Shown: positions 1 to 8,754 of the stretch, one piece after another | How the letters are laid out: every line of letters begins with the position of its first letter | Numbering within the stretch: position 1 is the stretch's first letter | Assembly: GCF_900291015.1 (NCBI RefSeq) | Contig: NZ_OLKL01000039.1 | Location: 152,406 to 216,405, forward strand | From: Pseudomonas persica | GTDB lineage: Bacteria > Pseudomonadota > Gammaproteobacteria > Pseudomonadales > Pseudomonadaceae | DNA length: 64,000 nt | Direction of reading: 5' to 3' | Position numbers and translations under genes: made by a program | The notes under the pieces: generated by a model | Told to the model about the DNA's origin: nothing | What the model saw: only the letters and a program-made list of their open reading frames with translations | The model's database searches: none

Positions 1-999
1 TACTACAAGCAACTGGGCATCACCGGCTGGATGGACCCGCTGGCCAACGAACTGCCGGGCGCCGACGTGAAGAACAACGCGCTCGGCGTGCTGCCGGTCT
101 ACAAGAACCTTTCCGAGCGCGGCGAGCTGACCGCCCACGTCGCGGCGCTGCTGATGGCCGACTCCAAGGCCCGCCCCGCCGACCTCGACGAACTGGACAA
201 AGTACGCCAACAATTCCTCGGCGTGCGCAACCTCACCCTGCCGGGCATCAAGGTGTTCGCCGACGGCGTGGCCGAGGCGCCGGCGCAGACCGCGGCGATG
301 CTCGATCCCTACAAGAACTCCGGGCAGAACGGCGAGCTGCTGCTTGACCCGAAACACTTCGGCGAGCTGGTCAGTGCCGCCGATGCCCGCGGCTGGCTGG
401 TGCACGTGCACGCGATTGGCGACCGCGCCGTACGCGAAGCGCTCAATGGCATCGAGCAGGCCCGGCGTGATCGCCACAGTGGCATCCCCCACTCCATCAC
501 CCACTTGCAGATGGTCAGCCCCAAGGAATATGCCCGCTTCAAGCACCTCGACGTGATCGCCGCGATGCAGCTGTACTGGGCCAGTGCCGACGAGTCCAAC
601 ATCGACCTGGTCAAGCCCTACGTGAATGCCATGGCCTTCATGCACACCTTCCCGGCCCATTCGCTGCTCAAGCATGGCGCGACCATCTCTGGCGCCAGCG
701 ACTGGCCGATCACCACCCCGGAGCCGTGGAAAGCGATCTACCAGGCCGTCAGCCGCAAAGGGCCCAAAGGTGTGCTCAACGCCGACGAGGCCATTGACCG
801 CCAAGTGATGTTCCAGGCCTACACCCTCAACTCCGCCCGGGCCATGCGCCTGGAACAGCAGGTCGGCTCGCTGAAGGTCGGCAAGCAGGCCGACATGATC
901 GTCCTCGACCGCGACGTGTTCACCGTCGAGCCAGAGGCGCTGCGCGATACGCAAGTGCTGCAGACCTGGTTTGCCGGCAAGCAGATCTACGCGCGCTGA
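1..999 (+). CDS. Amidohydrolase family 3 (YtcJ-like), 3' part
   Basis: The gene runs off the left edge; the frame is open from base 1 (YYKQLGITGWM...), so the ATG at 31 is internal and not the start. The visible 332 residues are the C-terminal part of a metal-dependent amidohydrolase of the YtcJ type. Recognisable segments are a lysine-containing strand (GIKVFADGV), the metal-site HAIGDRAV motif, and ASDWPITTPEP carrying the late catalytic aspartate. The end, GKQADMIVLDRDVF, is the usual C-terminal return to the small beta domain. Proteins of this family hydrolyse C-N bonds in amides, ureas or cyclic imides; the substrate cannot be read here. The next gene codes for an outer-membrane protein in the same orientation 148 bp away, with a REP element between. 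Confidence 0.85.
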   Translation, partial: YYKQLGITGWMDPLANELPGADVKNNALGVLPVYKNLSERGELTAHVAALLMADSKARPADLDELDKVRQQFLGVRNLTLPGIKVFADGVAEAPAQTAAMLDPYKNSGQNGELLLDPKHFGELVSAADARGWLVHVHAIGDRAVREALNGIEQARRDRHSGIPHSITHLQMVSPKEYARFKHLDVIAAMQLYWASADESNIDLVKPYVNAMAFMHTFPAHSLLKHGATISGASDWPITTPEPWKAIYQAVSRKGPKGVLNADEAIDRQVMFQAYTLNSARAMRLEQQVGSLKVGKQADMIVLDRDVFTVEPEALRDTQVLQTWFAGKQIYAR

Positions 1000-1034
1000 G
1001 GCGGCGCCTGCCTATGCCCACCGATGCAGCGCAA

Positions 1035-1103
1035 CGCGGGTAACCCCGCTCCCACAGCAATAGCGCCGAACCCTGTGGGAGCGGGCTTGCCCGCGAAGAG
1101 GCC
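1035..1103. repeat. REP pair (BIME), GCGGG class
   Basis: Two oppositely oriented REP units sit between the amidohydrolase and porin genes. The right one is CCTGTGGGAGCGGGCTTGCC followed by CGCGAAGAGGCC. The left one is shorter and imperfect (GCGGGTAACCCCGC then TCCCACAG). They are probably folded RNA or DNA hairpins of the P. putida REP family. Confidence 0.85.
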
Positions 1104-1147
1104 GGCCCTGACGCACCGCTCACAACAACAAGAATGGAAAGCATCGA

Positions 1148-1873
1148 ATGAACGTACGCTACCTCATCGCAGGCGGCCTGCTCGGCTGCGCGCCACTGGC
1201 CCATGCCATCGACCTCAAAGACGACTTCAGCCTCGAAGCCAAGGCCGGGGTCTTCAGCGACTACCGCACCCGCGGCATCTCCCAGACCCAGAACGACCGG
1301 GCCCTGCAAGGCTCACTGAGCTTGATTCACGCCAGCGGCCTGTACGCAGGCGTGTGGAGCTCCAACGTCGATTTTGGCTATGGCAGCAGCACGCGTCAGG
1401 AGCTGGACTACTACGCCGGCTACTTCTGGCAGGTCAGCGGCGACGTCACCCTCGACACCTCGTACATCAAGTACGTTTACCCGCGCCAGGGCAACTTCAA
1501 CTACGGTGAATACCATGCTGAACTGCGCGCCTGGGGCATGCTGCTAGGCGGCAATTACTCGGACAATTTCAACGGCAACCAGTCGATGCTCTACAGCTAT
1601 GTCGGCTACGCCACGCAGCTGCCCTATGGCATTGGCCTGGAAACACGCTACGGGCGCAATGACTACAAAGATCCGAGCTGGTTCGCCAACGACGGTTCGA
1701 GCCGCGATACCTACCACGAATGGGAAGTGAAACTGAGCCGCATGATGCTGTCGCTAGACTGGTCGGTCAGCTACATCGACACAGACCTGTCGAAGGCAGA
1801 ATGCGCCAGTTACCTGGGCTTCAACGACATTTGCTCGGCCACGGTGGTGGCCTCGGTCGGCAAAAGCTTCTGA
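1148..1873 (+). CDS. TorF-family putative outer-membrane protein
   Basis: A 241-residue protein with a short signal peptide (MNVRYLIAGGLLGCAPLAHA, cleavage probably after AHA). The rest has alternating hydrophobic/polar strands rich in Tyr, Trp and Gly. The opening FSLEAKAGVFSDYRTRGISQTQ followed by LDYYAGY is characteristic of the TorF/Gcw_chp family (TIGR02001, proposed porins). It ends with an aromatic residue (GKSF), as outer-membrane beta-barrels usually do. The ATG follows a weak purine stretch (AATGGAAAGCATCG). Its substrate is unknown. It is followed by a bidirectional terminator, so it is probably expressed alone or with the upstream amidohydrolase. Confidence 0.85.
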   Translation: MNVRYLIAGGLLGCAPLAHAIDLKDDFSLEAKAGVFSDYRTRGISQTQNDRALQGSLSLIHASGLYAGVWSSNVDFGYGSSTRQELDYYAGYFWQVSGDVTLDTSYIKYVYPRQGNFNYGEYHAELRAWGMLLGGNYSDNFNGNQSMLYSYVGYATQLPYGIGLETRYGRNDYKDPSWFANDGSSRDTYHEWEVKLSRMMLSLDWSVSYIDTDLSKAECASYLGFNDICSATVVASVGKSF

Positions 1874-2003
1874 ACCTGTGCGGTACCGACAGGTGCCGCC
1901 TTCGCCCGATGGGGACTTTTCCAGTTCTGGCCTCAAACCTGGCCTTGAACCTGGCCTTGAAATGGCTGGATACTGCCGGTTTTCGGTGGTTCCCGCTGGA
2001 ACG

Positions 2004-2029
2004 AAAAAAGGGCCGTAAGGCCCTTTTTT
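2004..2029. terminator. Bidirectional rho-independent terminator
   Basis: GGGCC-GTAA-GGCCC stem flanked by six A on the left and six T on the right, so it can end transcription from both sides. It lies between the TorF-type gene on the plus strand and the tRNA-Gly at the end of the minus-strand gacA-uvrC-pgsA unit. Confidence 0.93.
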
Positions 2030-2071
2030 CAATGACTTACAGACTTCCATGGAACTCTGTAGATCTATATT

Positions 2072-2147
<76 letters not shown>

Positions 2148-2211
2148 GTCGTGATGGGTGCCATTCTAGCGAATTCTAAAACAGCGTCAACCCCTTGATT
2201 CAAAAAAACTT

Positions 2212-2772
2212 TTATTTCTGCTCCGAGCCTTCGCGCAGGTGCGGCCAGGCGGCCAGCAGGTAGTGCACCATCGACCACAGGGTCAGCCCCGCCGCCACCA
2301 GCAGCAGTGCGTAGCCGAGGATTACCCAGAAGGTCATCGCCGGTGGATTGGCCAGCAGGATCACCAGCGCCAGCATCTGTGCCGCGGTTTTCCACTTGCC
2401 GAGGTTGGACACTGCCACATGCGCCCGTGCGCCCAGTTCGGCCATCCACTCGCGCAGCGCCGACACCACGATCTCGCGGCCGATGATTACCGCGGCCGGC
2501 AAGGTCAGCCAGAAGTTGGCGTGGGTCTGCACCAGCAGCACCAGGGCCACCGCCACCATCAGCTTGTCGGCCACAGGGTCGAGGAAGGCACCGAACGGCG
2601 TGCTCTGCTGCAGGCGACGCGCCAGGTAGCCGTCCAGCCAGTCGGTGGCGGCGGCAACGGCGAACACGCTGCTGGCGGCTGTGTAGCTCCAGGGGTAAGG
2701 CATATAGAACAGCAGGATGAAGATCGGGATGAGCAGGACGCGTAGAACGGTGAGCAGGTTTGGAATATTCAT
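2212..2772 (-). CDS. pgsA: CDP-diacylglycerol-glycerol-3-phosphate 3-phosphatidyltransferase
   Basis: An inner-membrane enzyme that makes phosphatidylglycerophosphate, the committed step to phosphatidylglycerol and cardiolipin. The 186-residue protein contains the CDP-alcohol phosphotransferase motif D(G)xxAR...G...D...D, seen as DWLDGYLARRLQQ then FGAFLDPVADK. Hydrophobic segments occupy roughly residues 7-25, 30-45, 80-100 and 130-165. The ATG at 2772 (MNIPNLLTVLR) is chosen because it begins the conserved N-terminus; an in-frame start six codons upstream is possible. It lies 32 bp downstream of uvrC and upstream of tRNA-Gly, the conserved gacA-uvrC-pgsA order. Confidence 0.96.
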   Translation of the reverse strand: MNIPNLLTVLRVLLIPIFILLFYMPYPWSYTAASSVFAVAAATDWLDGYLARRLQQSTPFGAFLDPVADKLMVAVALVLLVQTHANFWLTLPAAVIIGREIVVSALREWMAELGARAHVAVSNLGKWKTAAQMLALVILLANPPAMTFWVILGYALLLVAAGLTLWSMVHYLLAAWPHLREGSEQK

Positions 2773-2804
2773 CGGTACGACTGGCCGCAAGTTGAGCCCG
2801 CATT

Positions 2805-4628
2805 CTACTCGCTATGCAGGCTGGCATAAATCGACTCGGCAAGCTTTTTACTGATGCCGGGTGCTTTGGCGATTTCATCGATACTGGCGCGGTTGAGCTC
2901 CTGCAGGCCGCCGAAATGTTTCAGCAGGTCGCGCCGGCGCTTGGGCCCTACCCCGGCTACATCCTCCAGGCTGGACACCCGGCGGGCCTTGCCACGGCGG
3001 GCGCGGTGACCGGTGATGGCAAAACGGTGGGCTTCGTCGCGGATCTGCTGGATCAGGTGCAGGGCCGGTGAGTCGCCCTTGAGGGTGAACTCGTGGTGCA
3101 CATCGTTCAGGTACAGGGTTTCGAAACCAGCCTTGCGCGTCACGCCCTTGGCCACGCCAAGCAGGGTCAGGTCGCTGAAGCCCAGCGCCTGCATCACGTC
3201 ACGGGCCATGTTCAGCTGGCCTTTGCCGCCGTCCACCAGCAGCACATCGGGCAACTTGCCCTCGCCGTCCTTGATGCGCCCGTAACGGCGGGTCAGGGCC
3301 TGGTGCATGGCGGCGTAGTCGTCGCCGGCAGTGACGCCTTCGATGTTGAAGCGGCGGTAGTCGGACTTGAGCGGGCCTTCGGGGCCGAACACCACGCAGC
3401 TGGCCACCGTGGCCTCACCGCTGGAATGGCTGATGTCGTAGCACTCCAGGCGCTGCGGCACCTCGTCCAGGCCCAGCACCTCGGCCAGCGCCTCGAAACG
3501 TGCGGCCATGTGCTGGCGGTTGGCCAGGCGGGCATTGAGCGCCTGCTCGGCGTTGGTTACCGCCAGCTGCTGCCAGCGGGCCCGGGTACCGCGTACCCGG
3601 TGGCTGATGGTCAGCTCGCGGCCGCGCAGGGTCTGCAGGGCTTCGCTGATGGCGGCGAAGTCTTCGTGCACCACGTTGACAATCAGTTCCCCCGGCAATT
3701 CGCGCTCGGCATTGCCCAGGTAGTACTGGGAGAGGAACGCGGCCATCACTTCGGCCACCTCCTCCTCGATGCCTACCTGCGGGAAGAAGTTCTTGCTGCC
3801 CAGCACCCGCCCGCCGCGCACGCTGATCAGGTGCACGCAGGCGCCACCGGGGTTGACGAAGGCGGCGATAACGTCGACGTCGCCGCTGCCGCCTTCAATG
3901 TACTGCTGGTCCTGGACCCGGCGCAGCAAGGCGATCTGGTCGCGCAACGCGGCGGCCCTCTCGAAATCGAGGGCCATGGCGGCCTTCTCCATCTCGGCAT
4001 TGAGCTCATTGCCCAATTGCTGGCTACGCCCTTCGAGGAACATCACCGAGTGGCGCACGTCCTCGGCATATTCCTCGGCGGTCACCAGGCCCGTGCAGGG
4101 CCCTTTGCAGCGTTTGATCTGGTATTGCAGACACGGCCGGGTGCGGTTGGCGTAGTAGCTGTCTTCGCACTGGCGCACCGAAAAGGCCTTTTGCAGCAGG
4201 CTGAGGCTTTCACGAATGGCCCCGGCGCTGGGGTATGGGCCAAAGTAGCGGCCCTTGGCCTTCTTCGCTCCACGGTGAATGCCCAGCCGCGGGAACTCAC
4301 CGTCGGAAAGGAACACGTAGGGGTAGGATTTGTCGTCACGCAACAGGATGTTGTACGGTGGCCGCCATTCCTTGATCAGGTTCTGCTCCAACAGCAGCGC
4401 CTCGGTTTCGTTGGCGGTGATGGTGGTTTCGACCTGGGCGATGCGAGCCACCAGCGCGGCGGTCTTGGGCGCCAGACCGGTCTTGCGGAAATAGCTGGCC
4501 AGACGCTTCTTGAGGTTCTTGGCCTTGCCCACGTAAAGCAGCCGGGCTTCGCCGTCGAACATCCGGTAGACGCCCGGGCGGCCACTGCAGGTCGCCAGGA
4601 ATGCGCTGGCATCGAAAACTTGGGACAT
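2805..4628 (-). CDS. uvrC: Excinuclease ABC subunit C
   Basis: Catalyses the two incisions around a DNA lesion in nucleotide excision repair with UvrA/UvrB. In 607 residues it has the N-terminal GIY-YIG nuclease (GVYRMF...LLYVGKAKNLKKRL), a cysteine cluster (CEDSYYANRTRPCLQYQIKR region), a UVR/UvrB-binding helix pair (MEKAAMALDFERAAALRDQI), the RNase H-like second nuclease (ECYDISH..., LLVDGGKGQL), and a C-terminal helix-hairpin-helix pair (LEDVAGVGPKRRRDLL). Length is normal for the family. It starts 6 bp after the gacA stop, so the two are co-transcribed and possibly translationally coupled. Confidence 0.97.
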   Translation of the reverse strand: MSQVFDASAFLATCSGRPGVYRMFDGEARLLYVGKAKNLKKRLASYFRKTGLAPKTAALVARIAQVETTITANETEALLLEQNLIKEWRPPYNILLRDDKSYPYVFLSDGEFPRLGIHRGAKKAKGRYFGPYPSAGAIRESLSLLQKAFSVRQCEDSYYANRTRPCLQYQIKRCKGPCTGLVTAEEYAEDVRHSVMFLEGRSQQLGNELNAEMEKAAMALDFERAAALRDQIALLRRVQDQQYIEGGSGDVDVIAAFVNPGGACVHLISVRGGRVLGSKNFFPQVGIEEEVAEVMAAFLSQYYLGNAERELPGELIVNVVHEDFAAISEALQTLRGRELTISHRVRGTRARWQQLAVTNAEQALNARLANRQHMAARFEALAEVLGLDEVPQRLECYDISHSSGEATVASCVVFGPEGPLKSDYRRFNIEGVTAGDDYAAMHQALTRRYGRIKDGEGKLPDVLLVDGGKGQLNMARDVMQALGFSDLTLLGVAKGVTRKAGFETLYLNDVHHEFTLKGDSPALHLIQQIRDEAHRFAITGHRARRGKARRVSSLEDVAGVGPKRRRDLLKHFGGLQELNRASIDEIAKAPGISKKLAESIYASLHSE

Positions 4629-4634
4629 GAGGTT

Positions 4635-5273
4635 TTACAGGCTTGCGTCGACCATACCGTGGCGAACGGCCAGCAAGGTCAGTTCGACATCGCTGGTGAC
4701 CGAGAGTTTTTCAAAGATCCGATAACGGTAAGTATTGACGGTCTTGGGCGAGAGGCACAACTTGTCGGAGATGATCTGCACTTTCTGGCAGCCGACGATC
4801 ATCAGGGCAATCTGGATTTCCCGTTCCGACAAGGCATCGAACGGCGAGCCCTGTGGCTGGAACGGTTTCAGCGCCAGCTGCTGGGCGATCTGCGGGCTGA
4901 TGTAGCGCTGGCCGGCAAAGGCCAGGCGGATGGCCTGGACCATTTCGTCAAGGCCGGCGCCCTTGGTCAGGTAGCCAGCGGCACCGGCCTGCAGCAGGCG
5001 CGTGGGGAATGGGTCTTCCTCGCACACGGTCACGGCAACCACCTTGATGTCCGGGTGGCTGCGCAGCAGCTTGCGGGTGGCTTCCAGACCACCGATGCCG
5101 GGCATTTTCACATCCATCAGCACCACGTCCGGCTTCAGTTCACGGGCCAGCTTGAGTGCCGATTCGCCCGAGTCACCCTCACCCACCACCTGCAGGCCAT
5201 CGATGTCGGCCAGCATGCGGGTAATACCGGTTCGTACCAGATCGTGATCATCGACCACTAAGACCCTAATCAA
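4635..5273 (-). CDS. gacA: Response regulator GacA (UvrY), TTG start
   Basis: Response regulator of the GacS/GacA system that activates Rsm small RNAs and so controls secondary metabolism, biofilm and stress traits (family knowledge). It has an N-terminal receiver domain (VVDDHD acidic pocket, phospho-acceptor D54 in VLMDVKMPG, conserved T/K residues at VAVTV and LTKGA) and a C-terminal LuxR-type HTH (LSEREIQIALMIVGCQKVQI...LSPKTVNTYRYRIFEKL). The TTG at 5273 (MIRVLVVDD, 212 aa) is chosen because a GAGG Shine-Dalgarno lies 7 nt upstream. A GTG two codons earlier would be only 1 nt from it. First gene of the gacA-uvrC-pgsA unit. Confidence 0.95.
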   Translation of the reverse strand: MIRVLVVDDHDLVRTGITRMLADIDGLQVVGEGDSGESALKLARELKPDVVLMDVKMPGIGGLEATRKLLRSHPDIKVVAVTVCEEDPFPTRLLQAGAAGYLTKGAGLDEMVQAIRLAFAGQRYISPQIAQQLALKPFQPQGSPFDALSEREIQIALMIVGCQKVQIISDKLCLSPKTVNTYRYRIFEKLSVTSDVELTLLAVRHGMVDASL

Positions 5274-5336
5274 GCACACACCTCGTCAGCAGGGCGATTG
5301 GATCCCGCCACCTTAACAAAATTTTTCACGGCGGAC

Positions 5337-5726
5337 CTAACGCATTCCTTCCGTAAGAAACGCCTGACGTTCAACCGTGCGCGGCCTCACTGTCGGCCGG
5401 GATTTGTCGTTGTTGGTCAAACGCCGCAGCAGGTGCCAGAGTGCCGCCTGATCGTCGCCCGACAACTGCCGGAAAGCCCCCAGCAAACCGGACTCATCGG
5501 TGTTCAGCCCCTCGAGCGGTGCCGAGGTGCGGATACCGCTGAGCACATATAGCGCATCCACGCCTCTGGCCGCCAATGCCGCCAGGTAATCGGCTCGCGG
5601 CGTGCGCTCACCACTCTCGTATTTGCCCTGGGCATTGGGTTCGACCCCACCGATATCGCCAAACACGCGCTGGGTCATCCCCAGACGCTCACGCTCTTCC
5701 CGCAGCCGCGGACCGATTCCTTTCAT
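5337..5726 (-). CDS. XRE-family helix-turn-helix regulator
   Basis: A 129-residue protein starting MKGIGPRLREERERLGMTQ. The start at 5726 has an AGGAG ribosome site 6 nt upstream; longer in-frame extensions lack one. Residues about 6-60 form a Cro/CI-type HTH (LREERERLGMTQRVFGDIGGV...QGKYESGERTP). The region after it (YLAALAARGVDALYVLSGIRT) is common in phage-repressor-like XRE proteins of Pseudomonas. The tail is short and lacks a LexA-type peptidase, so it is not an autocleaving repressor. It is transcribed toward gacA with about 60 bp between them. Targets are unknown. Confidence 0.8.
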   Translation of the reverse strand: MKGIGPRLREERERLGMTQRVFGDIGGVEPNAQGKYESGERTPRADYLAALAARGVDALYVLSGIRTSAPLEGLNTDESGLLGAFRQLSGDDQAALWHLLRRLTNNDKSRPTVRPRTVERQAFLTEGMR

Positions 5727-5843
5727 GGGATTCTCCTTGTCCCTGATCACACTCATGCACGGCCTATCCGCCTGCAGACAGCCGTATACGCCCGAGCTCA
5801 CTATGCCCATGCTCACCAGTCGCGACAAGCCATCATTGAGCTA

Positions 5844-6275
5844 TCAGTCGATCGTCCGCTGCATACGCACAAAGCATTCGTCCTCACCCATCTCGACGAA
5901 GCCATGGCGCTGGTACAGCACACGCGCCGGGTTGCTGCGAAACACCATCAGCCGTAGCAGCGGCAGATGCCGCCGGCGGGCCCACAGCGCCAGTTGCTCC
6001 AGCACCCAGCTGCCGACACCACGCCCACGGTGCTCAGGTAGCAGGTGCAACTCGCGGATGAACAGTGCCTGGCGGTCCTGGCTGAGACTGCAGAAGCCGA
6101 GCACGGTGTCACCTTCAGTCACCAGCCACTGCTCGCGCCAGCCCCAGGCTTCGTCGAAGGCTTGCTCGATCCACAGCAGGTCGTATTCACGGTAGTACGC
6201 CAGCATGGCGCGGCGCGTGAGGTCGCGGGCGAAGGTGCAGTGGCTGTCGTTGGCGGGGGTCAGTTTCAGGGACAT
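5844..6275 (-). CDS. GNAT-family N-acetyltransferase
   Basis: A 143-residue single-domain GNAT. The acetyl-CoA-binding motif A is LHLLPEHRGRGVGSWVLEQL (R/Q-x-x-G-x-G/A pattern), followed by a typical second half (LRLMVFRSNPARVLYQRHGFV), where NPAR...YxRxGF is the conserved motif B. The substrate cannot be inferred. The ATG at 6275 has GGA 6 nt upstream; a GTG one codon earlier is the alternative. The gene is alone upstream of the XRE regulator in the same direction. Confidence 0.85.
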   Translation of the reverse strand: MSLKLTPANDSHCTFARDLTRRAMLAYYREYDLLWIEQAFDEAWGWREQWLVTEGDTVLGFCSLSQDRQALFIRELHLLPEHRGRGVGSWVLEQLALWARRRHLPLLRLMVFRSNPARVLYQRHGFVEMGEDECFVRMQRTID

Positions 6276-6328
6276 CACATTTCCGACTTTTCAGTTTGCC
6301 AGGCCCCGCCCTGTCGCCGGCAAGCCAG

Positions 6329-6521
6329 GCTCTCATAGAACTGCACATAACTCGTTGAATTAGCAGGGCCCCTGTGGGAGCGGCTTTAGCCGCGAACACC
6401 GGCGCAGCCGGTGCCATGCACCGCGTTGGATTCTTCGCGGCTAAAGCCGCTCCCACAGGATACACGGACCGCTTGCGAATTCAGTTCTCTATGCGACAGC
6501 GCAGCCCAAAGGGCTGGGCCA
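6329..6521. repeat. 193-bp composite REP element, copy A
   Basis: First of three near-identical 193-bp copies (others at 8755 and 58911). The centre is a pair of inverted REP units of the GCGGCTTTAGCCGC class separated by a GC-rich spacer (ACCGGCGCAGCCGGT). The outer arms share an imperfect inverted motif, TCATAGAACTG on the left and CAGTTCTCTATGCGA on the right. This copy differs from the other two only at one position (GGATACACGG versus GGATGCACGG). The gap 6279-6611 between genes holds this element, the hairpin 6519-6576 and a REP half-copy near 6303-6328, and no gene. Confidence 0.9.
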
Positions 6522-6576
6522 GCTCCCACAGGTACAGCGCTGCCTTCAAGGCTATCGCTGTACCTGTGGGAGCTGG
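6519..6576. repeat. Perfect 21-bp inverted repeat, third REP class
   Basis: CCAGCTCCCACAGGTACAGC plus G (6519-6539) is mirrored exactly at 6556-6576 around a 16-nt loop. The right half continues into AGCTGGCTTGCCGGC, the third REP sequence class in this window. It abuts the right end of the 193-bp element and the 3' end of the DUF488 gene, where it may stabilise or end the mRNA. Confidence 0.85.
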
Positions 6577-6611
6577 CTTGCCGGCGACAGGGCCGGTACA
6601 ACGAATATCGA

Positions 6612-6998
6612 TCATTGGCCGTAGCACACGGGCGAACTGCCAGGCCCACGCCGGTCCAGTTCGTCCTCCAGCCATTCAGCCAGCACCCGGGCATTGTTAT
6701 GCTCGGTGTCCTTGCCCGCATAAAGCAATGTCAGCGCGCCCTTCCCCGCCAGGTCCAGCAGCGGGTACCAGTGTTCGGGGTGGGCTGCCAGTTCCTGCTG
6801 GTAGCGCCGGGTGAAGCCGGCGAAGTCCACTTCACCCTGGTGAAACGCCTTGCGCAATTCAGCCGAGGGTGCAACTTCGCGCAACCACTGCCCGTGCAGA
6901 TCGTCCTTGCGCTTGTTACGCGGCCACAGGCGATCGACCAGCACGCGCTGGCCATCGTCTTGCTCAATCGCATCGTAGACACGCTTGCAGCGAATCAT
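6612..6998 (-). CDS. DUF488-family protein (YeaO-like)
   Basis: A 128-residue cytosolic protein of the DUF488/YeaO type, recognised by VYDAIEQDDGQRVLVDRLWPRNKRK near the start, WLREVAPSAELRKAF, the central FxxRYQQEL, and LTLLYAGKDTEHNNARVLAEWL near the end. The family is widespread but its biochemical role is not settled. The ATG has an AGGAG site 6 nt upstream. It is divergent from the PiT transporter (129 bp apart) and both are bracketed by 193-bp repeats. Confidence 0.85.
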   Translation of the reverse strand: MIRCKRVYDAIEQDDGQRVLVDRLWPRNKRKDDLHGQWLREVAPSAELRKAFHQGEVDFAGFTRRYQQELAAHPEHWYPLLDLAGKGALTLLYAGKDTEHNNARVLAEWLEDELDRRGPGSSPVCYGQ

Positions 6999-7126
6999 GG
7001 GTTTCTCCTGCCATTACCGTCCGTCTTGAGCCTAGATAAATCATTGATCGAGGTCACGGCCGGGTCAGGAATTGTTTCTATGCTCAAGGCCTTCGGCACC
7101 TTCGCCCCACGCCAACCGGAGCCCCC

Positions 7127-8743
7127 ATGGCAACCCCGTCACTGGCCAGCCAGCCGCAACTGACCCAACGCGATTCCCGCCCGCAGCTTGCCCACAAGCC
7201 TGGGCGTGCCACCCTGGTGTTGTTCTTCGGCCTGCTGCTGGTCGGCATCACCTACACCGCCTGGAGCCTGAAGCAGGATGTGACGGCCAGCGGCACGGTA
7301 ATCACCACGGTCACGCCATTCCTGCTGCTGGGCCTGGCCTTGCTGATTGCCCTGGGCTTCGAGTTCGTCAATGGCTTCCATGACACCGCCAACGCAGTGG
7401 CCACCGTGATCTACACCCACTCGTTGCCGGCACCGGTAGCCGTGGTCTGGTCCGGGCTGTGCAACTTCCTCGGCGTGCTGCTCTCCAGCGGCGCGGTGGC
7501 GTTCGGCATCATCGCCCTGCTGCCGGTGGAGCTGATTCTTCAGGTCGGCTCTTCGGCCGGTTTCGCCATGGTCTTCGCCCTGCTGCTGGCGGCGATCATC
7601 TGGAACCTCGGCACCTGGTGGCTGGGCCTGCCAGCATCATCCTCGCACACCCTGATCGGTTCGATCATCGGTGTGGGCGTGGCCAATGCGCTGATGCACG
7701 GGCGCGACGGTACCAGCGGCGTGGACTGGGCCCAGGCCAGCAAGGTCGGTTATGCCTTGCTGTTTTCGCCACTGATCGGCTTTGCCTGCGCTGCCCTGTT
7801 GCTGCTGGCCCTGCGCGCGCTGGTCAAGCGCCAGGCACTGTACCAGGCGCCGGAAGGCCAGACACCACCACCGTGGTGGATCCGCGGCGTGCTGATCCTG
7901 ACCTGCACCGGGGTGTCCTTTGCCCACGGCTCCAACGACGGCCAGAAAGGCATGGGCCTGATCATGCTGATTCTGGTTGGCACCCTGCCGATGGCTTACG
8001 CGCTGAACAAGACCATGCCCAATCAGCAGGCCCTGCAGTTTTCCGCCGTCGCCGAGGTAACCCGCCAGGCACTGCTGCGCAACGACCCGCAAGCGGCCCC
8101 GGCCGACCCTCGCCAGGTGCTGACCGCGTTCATTGCCGAACCCAAGGCCAGCCCGCAACTGGTCCCGGCGCTGGCGGCGCTGACCGGCATGATCGGCGAA
8201 GAGGTCAAAGGTTATGGCTCGCTCAAGCGGGTACCGGCCGAAGCCATGGCCAACGTGCGCAACGACATGTACCTGACCAGCGAAGCCATCCGCCTGATCG
8301 AGAAGAACCAGCTGGTGGCGTTCGATGCCGACACCCGCAGCCATGTGCTGCTGTTCAAGACCCAGCTGGATGACGCCACCCGCTACATCCCGCTGTGGGT
8401 GAAAGTGGCCGTGGCCATCGCGCTGGGGCTGGGGACCATGGTCGGCTGGCGGCGCATCGTGGTGACGGTAGGCGAGAAGATCGGCAAGACCCACCTCAGC
8501 TATGCCCAGGGTGCTTCAGCCGAGGTGGTGGCAATGTGCACCATTGGTGCGGCGGACATGTTCGGGTTGCCGGTGTCGACCACCCACGTGCTGAGCTCCG
8601 GGGTAGCCGGGACCATGGTGGCCAACGGCTCGGGGATTCAGACGCGCACGCTGATCAACCTGCTGATGGCCTGGGTGCTGACCTTGCCGGCAGCGATGCT
8701 GTTGGCCGGCAGCCTGTACTGGCTGCTGCACCACATCTTCTGA
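7127..8743 (+). CDS. Inorganic phosphate transporter, PiT family
   Basis: A 538-residue inner-membrane carrier of the PiT/PHO4 family (proton- or metal-coupled low-affinity phosphate uptake). Both duplicated family signatures are present: GFEFVNGFHDTANAVATVIYT near residue 80 and SFAHGSNDGQKGMGL near residue 265. The second-half signature is AADMFGLPVSTTHVLSSGVAG near residue 475, mirroring GLPASSSHTLIGSIIG near residue 165. About 10-11 hydrophobic segments flank a cytosolic middle loop of roughly 130 residues (about 295-425). The ATG has GGAG just upstream. The gene is followed immediately by the second 193-bp repeat. Confidence 0.93.
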   Translation: MATPSLASQPQLTQRDSRPQLAHKPGRATLVLFFGLLLVGITYTAWSLKQDVTASGTVITTVTPFLLLGLALLIALGFEFVNGFHDTANAVATVIYTHSLPAPVAVVWSGLCNFLGVLLSSGAVAFGIIALLPVELILQVGSSAGFAMVFALLLAAIIWNLGTWWLGLPASSSHTLIGSIIGVGVANALMHGRDGTSGVDWAQASKVGYALLFSPLIGFACAALLLLALRALVKRQALYQAPEGQTPPPWWIRGVLILTCTGVSFAHGSNDGQKGMGLIMLILVGTLPMAYALNKTMPNQQALQFSAVAEVTRQALLRNDPQAAPADPRQVLTAFIAEPKASPQLVPALAALTGMIGEEVKGYGSLKRVPAEAMANVRNDMYLTSEAIRLIEKNQLVAFDADTRSHVLLFKTQLDDATRYIPLWVKVAVAIALGLGTMVGWRRIVVTVGEKIGKTHLSYAQGASAEVVAMCTIGAADMFGLPVSTTHVLSSGVAGTMVANGSGIQTRTLINLLMAWVLTLPAAMLLAGSLYWLLHHIF

Positions 8744-8754
8744 ATCTGTACGCC

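Noticed and set aside
3093..5261. A 722-codon open frame on the plus strand opposite uvrC and gacA
   Set aside because: It is the antisense shadow of two well-supported GC-rich genes. Its composition (His, Gln, Ala, Gly rich) has no recognisable domain and it has no ribosome site.
6374..7163. Open frames over the 193-bp repeat and REP units (also at 8837 and 58956)
   Set aside because: They translate the repeats themselves, giving the same peptide at each copy. No start signals and no protein family.
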